From assembly GCA_033763935.1 (NCBI GenBank), contig JANRJO010000107.1, forward strand, positions 1 through 64,000: DNA of 64,000 nucleotides, read 5' to 3'. Source of the stretch: DALYJJ01 sp033763935. GTDB lineage: Bacteria; Acidobacteriota; Terriglobia; Bryobacterales; Bryobacteraceae. Within the stretch, counting starts at the first letter, position 1; the number at the start of each line of letters is the position of its first letter. The position numbers were made by a program, and so were the translations under genes. Under the pieces are notes generated by a model, which ran no database searches, had not been told where the DNA came from, and saw only the letters and a program-made list of their open reading frames with translations. Below, piece after piece: positions 1 to 8,190 of this stretch.

Positions 1-1
1 G

Positions 2-106
2 ATCAGGCGAGGACGGGGCTACAAGAACCTGCGCTACCTGCTTCTCAAAGCTCAGCGGCTCGCCGCAACGAAGGTCGAATTTGTCGCGTTACGGAAAGCC
101 GCGTAA
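2..106 (+). pseudogene. C-terminal tail of a probable transposase (partial at window edge)
   Basis: An open frame enters from the left edge and stops at 104-106. Its 34 residues (IRRGRGYKNLRYLLLKAQRL, then a basic tail ending LRKAA) are strongly basic and resemble the C-terminal tails of DDE transposases, possibly ISL3-like. The family call is from memory of the tail style only. It sits just left of a 55-bp repeat and a damaged toxin locus, which fits an unstable accessory region. Whether the rest of the gene is intact lies outside the window. Confidence 0.35.
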
Positions 107-138
107 AATGGGCCTTCCGTCGGATTCTCGCGCAGAGC

Positions 139-193
139 CCAGAAGTGCGAGGCGACGAGTTTGGGGGGCCGGAGGTTTTGCCGATGACTTCGC
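139..193. repeat. 55-bp direct repeat, left copy
   Basis: This stretch matches 864-919 in the same orientation, differing by one substitution near its start and one base in a G run (six versus seven G). The right copy is the 3' end of the coding region at 861-2006; the left copy is therefore a displaced duplicate of that gene's tail. The two copies bracket the vapBC locus, with a start-to-start distance of 725 bp. Confidence 0.85.
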
Positions 194-220
194 GGGGGTG
201 GGGGGCCTACGTTCGGTTCG

Positions 221-540
221 TTAGAAGGCACACTGGACGTCGGTGCGGCGGAAGTCGTCACCCTTAAAGAGCAGGGGTTCGCCGGTGGCTTTGGCAAGAG
301 CGTAGGCGAAGCAGTCGCCGAAGTTGAGGTTGGCTTTGTGGCGGCCGCGACCGTAATCGAGGTAGGCGTCTCTGGCGAGCATGCCTTGTTGCAGGGTCAC
401 GGGTTCTTCGAGGACGGTAGTTCGAGGCGATTCACAACGCTGATGCGGCTGACGTCCGTGGAGAGGATGAGCCGGATGAACTCTTCGGCCTCGGGCTCGG
501 TGAAGAGGATGGCGACGAGGGCCGAGGTATCGATGATCAC
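221..540 (-). pseudogene. vapC: VapC-type PIN-domain toxin, broken by internal deletion and frameshift
   Basis: The gene begins at GTG 540, overlapping the vapB stop (GTGA), with the PIN signature VIIDTSALVAILFTEPEAEE, and runs 47 codons to a premature TGA at 397-399. A second frame resumes as LEEPVTLQQGMLARDAY and carries the conserved PIN C-terminal half (NFGDCFAYALAKATGEPLLF) to TAA at 221-223. Joined, the two parts give about 105 residues, against roughly 130 for this VapC type, so about 25 residues between the beta-2 region and the C-terminal half are missing as well as the frame. The catalytic Asp of the first half and the acidic NFGDC motif survive, but on separate frames. Toxin activity is probably lost. 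Confidence 0.85.
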
Positions 541-785
541 TTCGGCAGCCCGTGCGGGTCGTACAGGAGATCGGCGTGATCGAGATAGGGCCGACGCACG
601 AGGCGGGATGTCTTCCTGGCGATGGCCAGGATTTCTTCGAGAGTAGCCTTTCGCCGTTGCTGTTCGAGTTGCTCGTGGCGCTGACGGAGGGAGTCGATCA
701 CTACCTTAGTGATCGTTTCGCCAGTCTCCTTGGCAATCGCGGAGGCGAGACGGTAGGCTTCCGGGTCTTTGACGCTAAGGCTCAA
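537..785 (-). CDS. vapB: VapB-type antitoxin (Rv0623/PSK-like)
   Basis: This 82-residue protein begins MSLSVKDPEAYRLASAIAKE and continues with a TGETITKVV segment, the typical N-terminus of VapB antitoxins of the PSK/Rv0623 type, which bind DNA and neutralise the partner PIN nuclease through the C-terminal tail (here ending DPHGLPK). The start is TTG at 785, chosen because AAGGAG lies 5 nt upstream and a TATAAT box lies at 803-808. It overlaps vapC by four bases, so the pair was translationally coupled. The antitoxin frame is intact although the toxin is broken, so it may survive as an orphan DNA-binding protein. Confidence 0.85.
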   Translation of the reverse strand: MSLSVKDPEAYRLASAIAKETGETITKVVIDSLRQRHEQLEQQRRKATLEEILAIARKTSRLVRRPYLDHADLLYDPHGLPK

Positions 786-802
786 ACGGGCTCCTTTCCG
801 GA

Positions 803-808
803 ATTATA
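803..808 (-). promoter_or_regulatory. -10 box of the vapBC promoter
   Basis: A perfect TATAAT on the minus strand lies 17 nt upstream of the TTG start codon, with an AAGGAG ribosome site between them. No good -35 hexamer is visible at 16-18 bp. Confidence 0.5.
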
Positions 809-860
809 GGCGCTTTTCTACCAGGTAGGCTGGCGGCGAGGGCATTGGCGAAGGGCGCTG

Positions 861-2006
861 TTACCAGAAATGCGAGGCGACGAGTTTGGGGGGGCCGGAG
901 GTTTTGCCGATGACTTCGCCGCGGATGACGTATTGGAGGTTGCGGCGGCGCCAGTCGGGTGGGGCGGCTTTGAGGGCTTCGCCCAAGTGGGCCGGGTTGG
1001 TGAGGAACTCACCGGCGACCTGAGTGCCGAAATGGCCGAGGCCGGCGGCGACGATCAGGATGTCGCCGGTTTTGGAGTCGAAGACCCTGGAGATGATGGC
1101 GTAGTCGGAGCTGGGGTCGCCGGAGTAGATCCAGCGCTGGCCGGGGGATTGTTGATCGCGGATGAGGACGCCGGCGTTCTCGCGTGCGAAGACGAAGCGG
1201 AAGTCCTGGGTGAGCTGCATGGTCCACTGATTGGTGAAGGCGCCGATGAAGATGGCGGGGGCGTCGCGGAGTTCGGCGTAGGTGGTCTCCGTGCCGATGC
1301 GGATCTGGGTGGGTTTGTTGCGGGCGGCGAAGAACGCGGAGAGGCGGGCTAAGGAGAGGGAGTCTCCGATGCCGAGGTAGTGGTCGGGGTCGCGGACGAT
1401 GTCGGTGCGGGGGACGGTGGGGGTCTCCGACGCCCGGCTGGTTCCGGTGAGGTGATGCACAACCGGATGTGCAACACAGAGCAACACGGGTTTGGACGTG
1501 GTGAGGACGGGGCGCCAGAAGTCGTCGAAGGGGTCGGCGGGGCGCTGGCGGAGGGCGATGAAGACGGCGGCGGCGGCAATGGCGACGACGGCGACGAAGA
1601 TGGCCAAGGCGGTGAAGCGGCGAGGCGGGGGGGCGGGGGATGGCGGCGGGGCGGGGTCGGGGTCGCCGGGACGGGTGAATTCGGGCAGGTAGGAGCCGGG
1701 GGGCAGGTCAATGCGTAGTCCGGCGGGCGGGGCATCCTTATAGTACTGGGCGAGGCGTTTGCGGACTTCGTTGGCCTTGACGCGAACGATGGAGTCGCCG
1801 CCGGTGTCGTAATCGGGCTCGCGGCCGAAGACTTCGGCGCCGATGGCGCGCTCCTTGAGGTGTTCGTGGCGGCCGTCGAGGGCGGCGTGGATGACGTAGC
1901 GGAGGAAATCCTGAGACCGGCGGCTGCCTTTAAAGGCGGGGGATTCGACGATGCGGTCGAGTTCGGACAGGACGGATTGACGGCGGCGTTCGTCCGGGAT
2001 TTCCAC
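861..2006 (-). CDS. membrane protein with conserved cytoplasmic N-terminal domain
   Basis: The product has 381 residues. Residues 1-110 form a domain (LKERAIGAEVFGREPDYD, then DSIVRVKANEVRKRLAQYY, then LPPGSYLPEF) that I know from the N-termini of bacterial adenylate-cyclase-like and TolB/TPR proteins and from many acidobacterial proteins. A proline-rich linker (112-130), one transmembrane helix (about 131-152) and a roughly 200-residue domain outside the membrane follow. The function is unknown; the N-terminal domain could act in signalling or DNA binding. The start is GTG 2006; there is no ribosome site, but TATATT lies 8 nt upstream. The last codons are duplicated at 139-193. Confidence 0.75.
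   Translation of the reverse strand: MEIPDERRRQSVLSELDRIVESPAFKGSRRSQDFLRYVIHAALDGRHEHLKERAIGAEVFGREPDYDTGGDSIVRVKANEVRKRLAQYYKDAPPAGLRIDLPPGSYLPEFTRPGDPDPAPPPSPAPPPRRFTALAIFVAVVAIAAAAVFIALRQRPADPFDDFWRPVLTTSKPVLLCVAHPVVHHLTGTSRASETPTVPRTDIVRDPDHYLGIGDSLSLARLSAFFAARNKPTQIRIGTETTYAELRDAPAIFIGAFTNQWTMQLTQDFRFVFARENAGVLIRDQQSPGQRWIYSGDPSSDYAIISRVFDSKTGDILIVAAGLGHFGTQVAGEFLTNPAHLGEALKAAPPDWRRRNLQYVIRGEVIGKTSGPPKLVASHFW
864..919. repeat. 55-bp direct repeat, right copy
   Basis: This is the presumed original copy, because it forms the last codons of the membrane protein gene at 861-2006. The left copy is at 139-193. See that entry for the differences between the copies. Confidence 0.85.
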
Positions 2007-2014
2007 TCAAACCG

Positions 2015-2020
2015 AATATA
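2015..2020 (-). promoter_or_regulatory. -10-like box close to start codon
   Basis: TATATT on the minus strand lies 8 nt upstream of the GTG at 2006. No Shine-Dalgarno site precedes the start, so the transcript is probably leaderless. Confidence 0.45.
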
Positions 2021-2111
2021 ACAGACCTTTGCATCCGTTTCTAACGGTTACGAGCGTTGGGTTTCGCGGCAGTTACGGCGCAGGTTGGAGGTGGAACGGG
2101 AGGTTCCGCGT

Positions 2112-3506
2112 ATGGTGGCGAACAACAAGGTGACGCGGCGAACGGCGATGGCGGCGGCAGGCGTGGGGGCGGCGGCGGTGACGTATACGGCGTTGCGGCG
2201 GCCGGCGCAGAAGACGCGGGCGGCGCAGAACCAAATCCGGTACGGCATGATCGGCACGGGCGACCGGGGGAGCTTTCTGCTGCGGCGGCTGCAGAGCGTG
2301 GACAACGGGCGGTGCGTAGCGTTGTGCGACATCTACCGTCCGAACCTGGACGCGGCGGCAGCGCTGGTGAACGGCGGGAAGCCGAAGCTGTACACGGACT
2401 ACCGGGAGATGCTGGCGCTGAACGAACTGGACGCGGTGCTGGTGGCGACGCCGTTGTTTGCGCATTTCGCGCCGACGCGCGATGCGCTGCTGGCGGGTAA
2501 GCACGTGTTCTGCGAGAAGAGCGTGGTGTTTCACGCGGAGGAGGTGCACGCGCTGCGGGCGCTGGTGAACGAGCGGCCGCGGCAGGTGTTCCAGGCGGGT
2601 TTGCAGCGCCGCTACAGCCCGTTCTACCAGGCGGCGATCGAGATGATCCGGAAGGGGCTGATCGGCGAGGTGACGCACGTGCGGGCGCAGTGGCACCGGA
2701 ACGGTGCGGGGCGGCGGCCGGTGGCGGACAAGAAACTGGAGCGGCAGATCAACTGGCGGTTTTATCGCGAGTATTCGGGCGGGCTGACGGCGGAGCTGGC
2801 GTCGCACCAGATGGACGTGGCGGACTGGGTGTTCGGGACGCATCCGGAGTTTGTCTGCGGCGTGGGTGGCATCGATTACTGGAAAGACGGGCGCGAGACG
2901 TACGACAACATCAACCTGATCTTCAAGTACCCGAAGGGGCAGAAGCTGCTGTACTCGGCGATTCTGACGAACGGGCACATGGACATTCTGCGAGGGGCGC
3001 GGCCGATGTTTGCGGAATCGATCATGGGCACGGGCGGAACGATCGAGATCACGATCGGGGACGCGGCGAACCCGGCGGTGGGACCGGCGATCGGGGTGTG
3101 GTACCGGGAGCCGAACGCGCCGAAGCCGGAGAAGGGGAAGACGGCGGAGAACTGGGTGGCGGGGGCGACGGTGTCGACGGTATCGACGAAGAGCGCGGGG
3201 CTGCCGCTGCTGCTGCCGAAGGACCAGATCACGCCGGCGGATTCGTTCCTCGAGAAAGAGGCCAAGTTCGCGCGGCGGTGGCTGTACAAGCAAGGCATCG
3301 TGATGCCGGAGGAGGAGCGGAACCCGGTGGAGATTTCGCTCGAGGACTTTTTCCGGTGCTCGATGGAAGGCGGGCGGCCGAAGGCGGACGTGGAAGTGGG
3401 GTTGTGGGACTCGGCGGGAGTGATCCTGTCGAACCTGGCAATGGACGAGGGGCGGCGGGTGTACTACAGCGAGATCGACGGGATGGGAAGGAGGGTAGCG
3501 TCGTGA
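2112..3506 (+). CDS. Gfo/Idh/MocA-family oxidoreductase with Tat-type signal
   Basis: The product has 464 residues. The N-terminus (TRRTAMAAAGVGAAAVTYTA) is a twin-arginine-like export signal. It is followed by the Rossmann dinucleotide-binding motif GMIGTGDRG (45-53) and the CEKS motif (134-137), which corresponds to the EKP motif carrying the conserved lysine. The C-terminal part is the usual alpha/beta substrate domain. The family oxidises or reduces sugars and related polyols with NAD(P); exported members are common in Acidobacteria and Planctomycetes. ATG 2112 is preferred over an upstream TTG (2085) because GGGAGG lies 8 nt before it. The gene overlaps the following methyltransferase by four bases, so the two are probably co-translated. 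The substrate is unknown. Confidence 0.88.
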   Translation: MVANNKVTRRTAMAAAGVGAAAVTYTALRRPAQKTRAAQNQIRYGMIGTGDRGSFLLRRLQSVDNGRCVALCDIYRPNLDAAAALVNGGKPKLYTDYREMLALNELDAVLVATPLFAHFAPTRDALLAGKHVFCEKSVVFHAEEVHALRALVNERPRQVFQAGLQRRYSPFYQAAIEMIRKGLIGEVTHVRAQWHRNGAGRRPVADKKLERQINWRFYREYSGGLTAELASHQMDVADWVFGTHPEFVCGVGGIDYWKDGRETYDNINLIFKYPKGQKLLYSAILTNGHMDILRGARPMFAESIMGTGGTIEITIGDAANPAVGPAIGVWYREPNAPKPEKGKTAENWVAGATVSTVSTKSAGLPLLLPKDQITPADSFLEKEAKFARRWLYKQGIVMPEEERNPVEISLEDFFRCSMEGGRPKADVEVGLWDSAGVILSNLAMDEGRRVYYSEIDGMGRRVAS

Positions 3507-4129
3507 GGAATGCGGCGGTAGTCTTTGTCGCCGTGGTGGCGATGATGGAGACGGACCGGCGGGCGGCGATGGCGGTGCTGGAGCGGCTGGCGCCGACGCA
3601 GCGGGAGATGATGAACGTCAACGCGGCGGAGGGCGAGTACCTTGCCGACGTGGTGCGGAAGGTGGGCGCCAAGCGGGCGTTGGAGATTGGGACTTCGAAC
3701 GGGTATAGCGGGATCTGGCTGGCGATGGCGCTGCGGGAGACGGGTGGGCGGTTGATCACGTTTGAGATCGACCGCGAGCGGTGGGCGCAGGCGCAGGAGA
3801 ACTTCAAGCAGGCGGGCGTTTCGGGGCGGGTGGATTCGCGGCTGGCGGATGCGCTCGAGGAGGCGCCGAAGCTGGAGGGGGAGTTCGACTTCGTGTTTAT
3901 CGACGCGTGGAAGCCGGACTACGTGAAGTATCTGCGGATGGTGACGCCGAAGGTGCGGCCGGGGGGCGTGATTATGGCGCACAACACGCGATCGCAGTCG
4001 GACGCGATGCGGGCGTTTCGGAAGGCGCTGTTAGAGGAGCCGCTGCTGGAGACGCAGTTTGTGGAGCCGGGGCCGGGCGGGTTTTCGGTGAGCGTGAAGA
4101 AGCGTGCGGTCAGCGCCGGCGTCGATTGA
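3503..4129 (+). CDS. SAM-dependent O-methyltransferase
   Basis: The 208-residue protein has the class I methyltransferase motif LEIGTSNGYSGIWLA (60-74), an acidic end of beta-2 (TFEID) and the FVFIDAWKPDY strand (131-141) typical of the catechol-type/CCoAOMT O-methyltransferase family. A short hydrophobic N-terminus (VVFVAVVAMM) precedes the domain and may be an uncleaved anchor or a weak signal. GTG 3503 overlaps the stop of the upstream oxidoreductase gene (GTGA). The 3' end overlaps the convergent PEP-CTERM gene by 20 bp. The substrate cannot be told. Confidence 0.85.
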   Translation: MRNAAVVFVAVVAMMETDRRAAMAVLERLAPTQREMMNVNAAEGEYLADVVRKVGAKRALEIGTSNGYSGIWLAMALRETGGRLITFEIDRERWAQAQENFKQAGVSGRVDSRLADALEEAPKLEGEFDFVFIDAWKPDYVKYLRMVTPKVRPGGVIMAHNTRSQSDAMRAFRKALLEEPLLETQFVEPGPGGFSVSVKKRAVSAGVD

Positions 4130-4784
4130 AGAGGGCGGCGAGGGCGATGGCGGCGCCGGCCAGGAGGAACGTGGAGGGCTCGGGGACGACTTCATCCTGC
4201 AGTCCTTCGAAGGCGATTTCGCTCACGAAGACCCACGGGCCGTTGCCGTCAGTCAGGCTGATCTGGACGTAGCGGCCGGAGCGCTCGAGAGGGGTGTTCA
4301 GGAAGCGGGCGGTGGTGTCGGCACGTTCGCCGGTGGTGGACAGGCGGAGGAGGTCGTCGCCGAAGACGATGCCATCGTTGCTAAAGCGGAAGAGTGCGGA
4401 GGCCCAGAGTGAGACGCCGCCGCTGACGAAATTGTTGGTGTGGATGCCGATATTGGTGAACTGCCGGACGTCGCCGAAGTCGAAGGTGATGACGGGATCG
4501 ATGGATTGCCAGCCGACCCAGCGGTAGGCGGGGCCTTCGCCGCAGTTGGCGGCCCAGTCGTCGGAGCAACTCACGATGCCGTCGGTCAACTGGCCGAGCC
4601 CGCCGGAGAGGGGGCTGCTGTCGGCGAAGGGGTTGCCGACGCCGGAGTACGTTTCATCCCAGTAATTGAAGGTGCCGCCGTTGGCGTTGCCCTGGCCGTT
4701 GAGCATGGAATAGCTGACCGGGCTGATGGGGGCACTCCAGGCAAGGGCGGCAATCAAGAGGGGCAGAGCAATGCGGATGATCAT
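4110..4784 (-). CDS. PEP-CTERM sorted exported protein, discoidin-like fold
   Basis: The 224-residue product has a signal peptide (MIIRIALPLLIAALAWSAP), a beta-rich body resembling F5/8-type-C (discoidin) domains (DPVITFDFGDVRQFTNIGI; SGRYVQISLTDGNGPWVF) and a C-terminal PEP-CTERM sorting tag: VPEPSTFLLAGAAIALAALF followed by NRRRR. PEP-CTERM proteins are processed by an exosortase and linked to exopolysaccharide or biofilm; no exosortase is encoded here. The start at 4784 is favoured over a longer frame because GGAGGAGG lies 4 nt upstream. Two cysteines (SCSDDWAANCG) may form a disulfide. Confidence 0.85.
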   Translation of the reverse strand: MIIRIALPLLIAALAWSAPISPVSYSMLNGQGNANGGTFNYWDETYSGVGNPFADSSPLSGGLGQLTDGIVSCSDDWAANCGEGPAYRWVGWQSIDPVITFDFGDVRQFTNIGIHTNNFVSGGVSLWASALFRFSNDGIVFGDDLLRLSTTGERADTTARFLNTPLERSGRYVQISLTDGNGPWVFVSEIAFEGLQDEVVPEPSTFLLAGAAIALAALFNRRRR

Positions 4785-4825
4785 GGGGCCTCCTCCAGGC
4801 TGGCTGGTGAATGAGTCTAACACGA

Positions 4826-4831
4826 TAGAAT
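4826..4831 (+). promoter_or_regulatory. -10-like box upstream of pheA
   Basis: TAGAAT lies 7 nt before the GTG start of pheA, and there is no ribosome site between them. This fits a leaderless transcript. Confidence 0.4.
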
Positions 4832-4838
4832 CGCCTTC

Positions 4839-5684
4839 GTGAAGCGACAGAAGACGAAGCGGGTGGCCTTTCAGGGAGAGCGCGGCGCGTTCAGCGAAGA
4901 GGCGGTCTACAAGCTGTTAGGGGAGGGGGTGGAGGTAGCTCCGTGCGGGCGGTTCGAAGATGTGTTTCGCGCGCTGGATACCAAGGCGGTTGCGGCGGCG
5001 GTGATTCCGATCGAGAACACGCTGCACGGGTCGGTGCACGAGAACTACGACCATCTGCTGCATTTCGATGTGCGGATTGTGGGGGAGACGAATCTGCGGA
5101 TCGTGCATAACCTGATTGCGCCGCGGGGGGTGCCGTTCCGGAAAGTGAAGAGGGTGTTGTCGCATCCGGTGGCGATTAATCAGTGTTTGAAGTTTTTTGC
5201 GGCCCATCCGGAGTTGGAGCGGGTGCCGCACTACGACACCGCGGGGAGTGTGAAGACGGTGGTGGAGACGGGGGCCGTGGATGCGGCGGCGATTGCGTCG
5301 GCGATATCGGCGGAGATTTATGGGGCGACGATTTTGAAGCGGTCGATTGAGGATGACCGGCAGAACTTCACGCGATTTTTCCTGCTGGAGAGAGGGAAGG
5401 AGGCGAGGGCGAGGGAGGCGGGGAAGGATGGGTGGAAGACATCGCTGGTGTTCAGTACGCGGAACCAGGCGGGGTCGTTGTTTCGAGGGTTAAGCGCGTT
5501 TGCTTTGCGGGACATCAGCCTGACGAAGATCGAGTCGCGGCCGATTCGGGGGAAGCCGTGGGAGTACATGTTCTATGTCGATTTCCTGGGGCATGAAGAC
5601 GAGCCGCGGTGCGCGAAGGCGCTGGGGCACCTGGCGGAGCTGGCGGATTACTTGCGGGTGCTGGGCTGTTATCCGCGAGGGTAG
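4839..5684 (+). CDS. pheA: prephenate dehydratase
   Basis: The 281-residue cytoplasmic enzyme converts prephenate to phenylpyruvate in phenylalanine synthesis. The N-terminal catalytic domain starts VAFQGERGAFSEEAV and contains IPIENTLHGSVHENYD (around 57-72) and the NFTRFFLLER segment, in which TRF is the conserved catalytic threonine motif. The C-terminal ACT domain carries the ESRP phenylalanine-binding motif (KIESRPIRGKPWEYMFYVDF). There is no chorismate mutase domain, so this is the stand-alone form. The start GTG 4839 has no Shine-Dalgarno site but has TAGAAT 7 nt upstream. The gene abuts the convergent permease gene. Confidence 0.93.
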   Translation: MKRQKTKRVAFQGERGAFSEEAVYKLLGEGVEVAPCGRFEDVFRALDTKAVAAAVIPIENTLHGSVHENYDHLLHFDVRIVGETNLRIVHNLIAPRGVPFRKVKRVLSHPVAINQCLKFFAAHPELERVPHYDTAGSVKTVVETGAVDAAAIASAISAEIYGATILKRSIEDDRQNFTRFFLLERGKEARAREAGKDGWKTSLVFSTRNQAGSLFRGLSAFALRDISLTKIESRPIRGKPWEYMFYVDFLGHEDEPRCAKALGHLAELADYLRVLGCYPRG

Positions 5685-8024
5685 TTACTCATAGCGAAGG
5701 GCAGTCATGGGGTCAATGCGGGAAGCGCGACGGGCGCTGGGCCAGGCGGCGGCCGCAGCGGCGGCGATGAGGATGGCGGCGGCGGCGATGTAGATGGGCG
5801 GGTGCCAGGGGTCGAGGCCGAATAGGAGGGACGCCATTTTCGTGGTGGCGAAGGAGGCGAGGGGGACGCCGATGACGAGGCCGAGGGCGGTGAGGGTGAG
5901 GGATTGTTTGAGGACGAGGCCGGCGGCCTGGCGGGTTTGTGCGCCGAGGGCCATGCGGAGGCCGATCTCGCGGGTGCGGAGAGAGACGCTGTAGGAGACG
6001 ACGCCGTAGAGGCCGACGGCGGTGAGGATGAGGCCGAGGATGCCGAGGGCGGTGACGAGCTGCGCCTTTACCTGGTAGCCGCGGGTGGAGTAGCGGATGA
6101 GGTCGGCGAAGCGCGTGAGGGCCATGGGCTCGAGGCTGCGATCGATACCGGTGAGGGTGGAGCGAACGGCGGAGGCGAGGGTCATGGGGTCGGGGGCGGC
6201 GGTTTCGATGAGGAGGGTCATTTCCCAGCGGGCGGCGCCTTGGAAGTAGGGGAGGTAGAAGTAGGGCTCGCGGTCCTCGGTGAGGTCATTAATGGGGGCG
6301 TTTTCGACGATGCCGACGATCTGGCATTCGCCTTTCGCCATGCCGGCGACCTTGATGTACTTGCCGATGGGGTCTTCGTTGGGCCAAAAGCGGCGGGCCA
6401 TGAACTCATTGATGAGGGCGACGGTAGGGGCATCGCCGCGGTCCTGATTGGTGAAGTTGCGGCCGCGGAGGAGACGGGTGCCCATGAGGGGGAGATAGTT
6501 GGGGTCGACGGTGTTGAACTTGATTTCGACGGGGCGTGGTTCGCCGGGGACGGCGACGTTGAGGAACATGCCGCCGGCGGAGAAGCTCAAGGGGGCGCGG
6601 GTGGCAACGGCGACGCGGGTGACACCGGGGAGGGCGGAGATGCGGTCAATGGCGGTTTGTTGGAGGGATTTTTCGCCGGAGAGCCAAGCGAGGAGGAGGT
6701 CTTTGCGGGCAAAGCCGACGGGCGCGGTGCGCGTGTTCCAGAAGCTGAGGACGAGGGCGCCGGCGGTGACGGTGAGGACTAGCGAGACAGCGACCTGCGA
6801 GAGAGCGAGGATGTTGCGGAGGGGGAACCGCTGCATGGTCTTGGGGACGCTGGTGGCGGAGAAGGCGGGCGCGAGGCCGAACAGGAGCATGGTGACGGCG
6901 CCGACGGCGAGCGTGGCGAGGGTGACGCGGAGGTCGAGTTGGAAGCGTTCGGCGGCGGAGTAGCCGGGGGCGGAGGGGATCATCTTCGGCAGAGCTTCAA
7001 TGAGCCAGAAGGCGATGGCGAGGCCGAGGGCGACGGCGATGGCTCCGAGCAGCGAGCTTTCGACGAAGAACTGACGGACGAGGCGCCAGCGGGGGGCGCC
7101 GACGGCGGTGCGGATGGCGATCTCACGGCGGCGGGCTTCGGCGCGCGCGAGGAGGAGGTTGGCGACGTTGACGCTGGCGATGAGGACGACGAGGGCGACG
7201 ATGGCGAAGAGGGAGGCGATGGTGGGGCCGTTGTTCTTCCAGCGCCAATCGAAGTCAGAGAGAAGGACGCCGCGGCGGGGGTTGTCGGGGCGCTGCCAGC
7301 GGCGGGCGATGGTTTCGACTTCGGCGCGGGCCTGATCGTCCGAGACGCCGGGGGCGCGGCGGGCGAGGACCTGGTAGACGCGGAAGGTGGGATCGTCGAA
7401 GTCGCGGGTCTGGCCGCCGCTCATGGTGCGCCAGGTGGAGGGCGGGGCCCAGAAGTGGCGGTCGCCGGCGGCTTTGAGTTCGCGGAATTCGGGGGGCAGG
7501 ATGCCGGCGACGGTGACGGTTCCACGATTCAGGCGAAGGGTGCGGCCGACGAGGGCGGGGTCGCCGCCGAAGACGGTTTGCCAGGCGGCGTAGCCGACGA
7601 CGATGAGGGGTTGGGACTCGTCGGCGGGACCGAAGAAGCGGCCGAGGTGGGGTTTGACGCCGAGGACCTGGAAGAAGTCCGGGGAGACGACGTTGACGAG
7701 GAGGGTGCGGGTGGACTGGCCGTCGTTATAGCGGGCGCCGCGGTTCATGGAGGCGGCGAGGCCGGAGAGGGATTTGGCGTCGCGCTGGAGTTCGCGGAAC
7801 TCGGGGTAGGAGAAGTAGCCGTAGGGGTCTTCGGGGTGGGAGAGGAAGAGACGGACGATCTGGCCGGGGGCAGGGACGGCGAGGGGGCGGAGGTAGAAGC
7901 CGTCGAGGAGGCTGAAGATGGTGGAGTTGGCGCCGATGCCGAGTGCGAGGGAGAGGGCGGCGACGAAGGTGAGGGCGGGGCGCTTGAGGAGCATGCGGAG
8001 GGCGAGGCGGAGGTCGGCGAGCAT
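5685..8024 (-). CDS. orphan ABC permease of the ADOP/MacB-FtsX type
   Basis: The 779-residue protein starts with the pattern typical of acidobacterial duplicated orphan permeases (LALRMLLKRPALTFVAALSL, then LGIGANSTIFSLLDG). A MacB-like periplasmic domain (about 45-240), an FtsX block of three helices around 275-390, a second periplasmic domain and a final FtsX block (TREIGLRMALGAQ, near 690-775) follow. Such proteins move lipids, lipoproteins or peptides, or transmit mechanical signals, with an ATPase partner. No ATPase gene is adjacent, hence orphan. It is convergent with pheA with no gap. The substrate is unknown. Confidence 0.88.
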   Translation of the reverse strand: MLADLRLALRMLLKRPALTFVAALSLALGIGANSTIFSLLDGFYLRPLAVPAPGQIVRLFLSHPEDPYGYFSYPEFRELQRDAKSLSGLAASMNRGARYNDGQSTRTLLVNVVSPDFFQVLGVKPHLGRFFGPADESQPLIVVGYAAWQTVFGGDPALVGRTLRLNRGTVTVAGILPPEFRELKAAGDRHFWAPPSTWRTMSGGQTRDFDDPTFRVYQVLARRAPGVSDDQARAEVETIARRWQRPDNPRRGVLLSDFDWRWKNNGPTIASLFAIVALVVLIASVNVANLLLARAEARRREIAIRTAVGAPRWRLVRQFFVESSLLGAIAVALGLAIAFWLIEALPKMIPSAPGYSAAERFQLDLRVTLATLAVGAVTMLLFGLAPAFSATSVPKTMQRFPLRNILALSQVAVSLVLTVTAGALVLSFWNTRTAPVGFARKDLLLAWLSGEKSLQQTAIDRISALPGVTRVAVATRAPLSFSAGGMFLNVAVPGEPRPVEIKFNTVDPNYLPLMGTRLLRGRNFTNQDRGDAPTVALINEFMARRFWPNEDPIGKYIKVAGMAKGECQIVGIVENAPINDLTEDREPYFYLPYFQGAARWEMTLLIETAAPDPMTLASAVRSTLTGIDRSLEPMALTRFADLIRYSTRGYQVKAQLVTALGILGLILTAVGLYGVVSYSVSLRTREIGLRMALGAQTRQAAGLVLKQSLTLTALGLVIGVPLASFATTKMASLLFGLDPWHPPIYIAAAAILIAAAAAAAWPSARRASRIDPMTALRYE

Positions 8025-8082
8025 GTTGAACGATTAGCACGCGAAGGGCCTCAGGAGAGTAAGGGGTTAATCGGTCGTTCGT

Positions 8083-8157
8083 GTCCGGAATTGGGATGGG
8101 GTGTGCGGGGATGATGGGCGGATATGTTGACGCGAGGGTCGTGTATGGCGATGGCGG
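8083..8157. repeat. 75-bp imperfect direct repeat, left copy
   Basis: It matches 11248-11323 in the same orientation, with one single-base indel and about eight substitutions. The core GGATATGTTGACG and the end GTCGTGTATGGCGATGGCGG are shared by both copies. The two copies bracket a visibly AT-richer segment holding two genes. Confidence 0.8.
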
Positions 8158-8190
8158 CAAGCGGTGAAGGACGGGACGACGCCGCATGAT

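Noticed and set aside
2073..3293. Long antisense frame (406 residues) opposite the Gfo/Idh oxidoreductase gene
   Set aside because: It is very rich in Arg, Pro and His, shows no domain, and mirrors the codon bias of the real gene on the other strand.
5904..8114. Plus-strand frames of up to 391 residues opposite the ADOP permease gene
   Set aside because: They are Gly/Asp/Glu/Ala-rich with no motif, the usual antisense shadow in GC-rich DNA.
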